A stretch of DNA of 15,262 bases, taken from Lachnospiraceae bacterium UBA3711. GTDB taxonomy: Bacteria; Bacillota; Clostridia; Lachnospirales; Lachnospiraceae. Below the pieces are notes generated by a model that had not been told where the DNA came from, did no database searches, and saw nothing but the letters and a program-made list of their open reading frames with translations. Below are positions 13,901 through 15,262 of this stretch, in pieces. The first letter of the stretch is position 1. Every line of letters begins with the position of its first letter. The translations under genes and the position numbers were made by a program. The stretch is from positions 1 to 15,262 of the forward strand of contig DFHY01000081.1 of NCBI GenBank assembly GCA_002371345.1, read 5' to 3'.

Positions 13901-15204
13901 GCTCTCTCATCGCGGCCATCCGGATCAAGTCCGCGCATCCCGAGATGCGCGAGATGCATTCGGCAGCGATTGATCCGGTCGTCTTCACTAAGGAGATGCG
14001 CAAGAACTATACGATACTGTGCCCGCAGATGAGTCCGATACATTTTAATATGCTTGAAGCCGGACTTCAGGCCAGCGGGTATAATCTGGTCTGTGTGGAT
14101 CCTCCGGAGAAGTACGCGGTTGACCTTGGGCTTAAATACGTCAATAATGACGCCTGCTATCCCTCCATCATAGTAGTCGGCCAGATGATGGCGGAGCTTA
14201 CCAGCGGTAAGTATGATCTGAACAAAACCGCCATTATCATGTCCCAGACCGGCGGCGGATGCCGTGCGTCCAATTATGTTGGATTTTTCCGCAGAGCCCT
14301 GAAAAAAGCCGGGCTCGACAAGATCCCGGTCATATCGGCCTCGGTGCAGGGGCTTGAGTCCAATCCCGGATTCAAGGCCAATCTCTCCATGGCCAAGAGA
14401 TGCCTGTTCGCGGTAGAGTTCGGCGACCTGTTCATGAAGTGTCTGTATCATGTGCGGCCATATGAAGTCGAAAAAGGCAGTGCCGACAGGCTTCACGACG
14501 CGCTCGAGGAGGAATGCCGTGCGTTCCTTCTGTCCGGAAGCACCTCCATGAACCGCTTCCGCGCGCTGTGCCGCAAGATCGTATCATCCTTCGACACCCT
14601 TCCCATCAGGGATGAGAAGAAGCCGCGTGTCGGTATCGTCGGCGAGATTCTTGTCAAGTATCTGCCTGCCGCCAACAATCATCTTGTTGAGCTGCTCGAG
14701 AAGGAAGGCGCGGAGGCTGTTCAGCCTGAGATGATAGATTTCTTCCTGTACAGCTTCTACAACGCGAATTTCCGCGCTCAGAACCATTATGCGTCCAAAT
14801 GGACAGCGCGTGTGTGCAACTGGGTTATCACCTATCTTGAGTATGTCAGAAGGGCCGGAAATGAAGCTCTCGCCGCGTCAGCCAGGTTCGAGCCGCCGCG
14901 CAGGATCCAGGAGCTCGGCGATATGGCGGAGGGTGTCGTTTCCCTCGGAAACCAGACCGGCGAGGGATGGTTCCTCACAGCTGAGATGCTTGAGCTGATC
15001 GAGGACGGAACTCCCAATATAGTCTGCATACAGCCCTTCGGCTGTCTGCCGAACCATGTCGTCGGCAAGGGTGTAGTGAAAGAAGTAAGAAGACGTCATC
15101 CTGAGGCGAATATCGCCGCGATTGATTTCGACCCGGGCGCTTCCGAGGTCAATCAGCTTAACAGGATCAAGCTGATGCTGTCGACGGCTAATAAGAACTT
15201 ATAA
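10957..15204 (+). CDS. Giant CoA-dehydratase-type activase: two ATPase modules fused to two dehydratase-like modules
   Basis: The 1415-residue protein starts with two BcrA/BadF/HgdC-type ATPase modules of the actin/hexokinase fold. Module 1 (about 10-270) has GIDIGSTTVK at 13-22, GGEDAK at 109-114, and cysteines 131 and 170. Module 2 (about 325-590) has GIDAGSTTTK at 328-337, GGQDMK at 427-432, and cysteines 450 and 489. Both pairs are 39 apart, as I recall for the cluster ligands of the 2-hydroxyglutaryl-CoA dehydratase activator. A linker with Cys615, 618, 622 and 641 follows. A DUF2229-type module (about 680-985) has Cys731, 756 and 942 and GRPYHIDPEINHGIPELI at 867-884. The last module (about 1005-1410) has Cys1067, 1102 and 1363. 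Known relatives use ATP to drive electrons to very low potential. The substrate here is unknown and no partner gene is adjacent. It has its own promoter and appears monocistronic. Confidence 0.92.
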   Translation: MESKELKNTYSLGIDIGSTTVKVAVLSPEHDLLFADYRRHFADIQGTLADLVEEAEEKLHDLDVSAVITGSGGLTLAGNMDIPFIQEVVAVSSSLKAYAPQTDVAIELGGEDAKIIYFDASGIDQRMNGTCAGGTGSFIDQMASLLQTDVSGLNEYAKSYKSLYTIAARCGVFAKSDIQPLINEGATKEDLAASIFQAVVNQTISGLACGRPIRGHVAFLGGPLHFLSELRYAFIRTLNLDDEHAIIPDNSHLFAAIGSAMNASGTGLRKLSQIAGTLRDGVQIRFEVPRMEPLFSDDEEYRSFTGRQERYNVKTADLETYSGNCYLGIDAGSTTTKAALVSENGELLYSFYSNNNGSPLKTAIGAVREIYDLMPEDAHIAYSCSTGYGEALIKAALMLDEGEVETIAHYYAASFFDPEVDCILDIGGQDMKCIKIKDHAVDSVQLNEACSSGCGSFIETFAKSLNYSIKDFAKAALFAKNPFDLGTRCTVFMNSKVKQAQKEGALVEDISAGLSYSVIKNALYKVIKVSDAKELGKHIVVQGGTFYNDGVLRAFEKIAQCEAIRPDIAGIMGAFGAGLIARERFHEDRDGEKTTTMLPIEQIEALKFTTHNAKCQGCTNHCRLTINRFSGGRQFISGNRCERGLGRKKNKDNLPNLYDFKEKLLFHRQSLPLDEAERGEIGIPRVLNMYELYPFWHTFFTKLKYRVVLSPPGSYRIYELGIESIPSESECYPAKIAHGHVEWLIAQGLKKIFYPCIPYERKEFKDAGNHFDCPIVTSYPMNIKNNVENLRDLDVEFLCPFIAFTNKDTVSRQLVDVFKDISGNEIMEAVSAGWDELERCRQAVYDEGEKVIRYLEETGRHGIVLAGRPYHIDPEINHGIPELINSFGMAVLTEDSVSNLAPIERPLTVLDQWMYHSRLYAAAEFVKTRDDLDMIQLNSFGCGVDAVTTDQVQDILSGSGKIYTCLKIDEVNNLGAARIRIRSLIAAIRIKSAHPEMREMHSAAIDPVVFTKEMRKNYTILCPQMSPIHFNMLEAGLQASGYNLVCVDPPEKYAVDLGLKYVNNDACYPSIIVVGQMMAELTSGKYDLNKTAIIMSQTGGGCRASNYVGFFRRALKKAGLDKIPVISASVQGLESNPGFKANLSMAKRCLFAVEFGDLFMKCLYHVRPYEVEKGSADRLHDALEEECRAFLLSGSTSMNRFRALCRKIVSSFDTLPIRDEKKPRVGIVGEILVKYLPAANNHLVELLEKEGAEAVQPEMIDFFLYSFYNANFRAQNHYASKWTARVCNWVITYLEYVRRAGNEALAASARFEPPRRIQELGDMAEGVVSLGNQTGEGWFLTAEMLELIEDGTPNIVCIQPFGCLPNHVVGKGVVKEVRRRHPEANIAAIDFDPGASEVNQLNRIKLMLSTANKNL

Positions 15205-15262
15205 TTCTTGTCTCATCTTTACAGCGGCCTCTTATGGCGGATGGCATCCCGCAAACACGTCG

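Noticed and set aside
15205..15262. Possible beginning of another gene at the right edge
   Set aside because: The 58 bases show no start with a ribosome binding site and no clear terminator; too short to judge.

Overview
The window looks like chromosomal DNA from a Gram-positive anaerobe of class Clostridia, most likely Lachnospiraceae or a close relative. Supporting signs are strong AGGAGG-type ribosome binding sites, the short clostridial-type SerA, a tgt-yajC pair, and a giant one-chain CoA-dehydratase-type activase typical of obligate anaerobes. The genus cannot be named. All eight genes look intact and have similar codon use. I see no tRNA, rRNA, CRISPR array, prophage or full insertion sequence.

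Layout. On the minus strand, reading right to left from about 8.3 kb, is a branched-chain amino acid block: leuB, ilvD and ilvB (the last two overlap by 4 bp). After a 178-bp spacer come serA and a glycogen-branching-enzyme homologue. An Lrp/AsnC-family regulator at 8473-8937 points the opposite way from leuB. The two promoters share about 140 bp, so this regulator is the obvious candidate controller of the leu-ilv block. The regulator then meets yajC and tgt (both minus strand) across a large hairpin. From 10957 to 15204 (plus strand) is a 1415-residue protein with two ATPase activator modules followed by two cysteine-bearing dehydratase-like modules.

The main unusual signals are four. (1) The branching-enzyme homologue keeps the fold and exact motif spacing, but all three catalytic carboxylates are replaced (Asp to Glu, Glu to Gln, Asp to Glu), so it is probably a pseudoenzyme. 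(2) The giant activase repeats the cluster-binding cysteine pair with the same 39-residue spacing in both ATPase modules, which suggests a built-in dimer sharing one iron-sulfur cluster, joined to its own partner modules. (3) Two short non-coding elements, in the ilvB-serA spacer and in the tgt-activase spacer, share both ends and are each flanked by 8-bp direct repeats. They look like two copies of a small non-autonomous mobile repeat. (4) The leuB-regulator intergenic region carries two AT palindromes about three helical turns apart.
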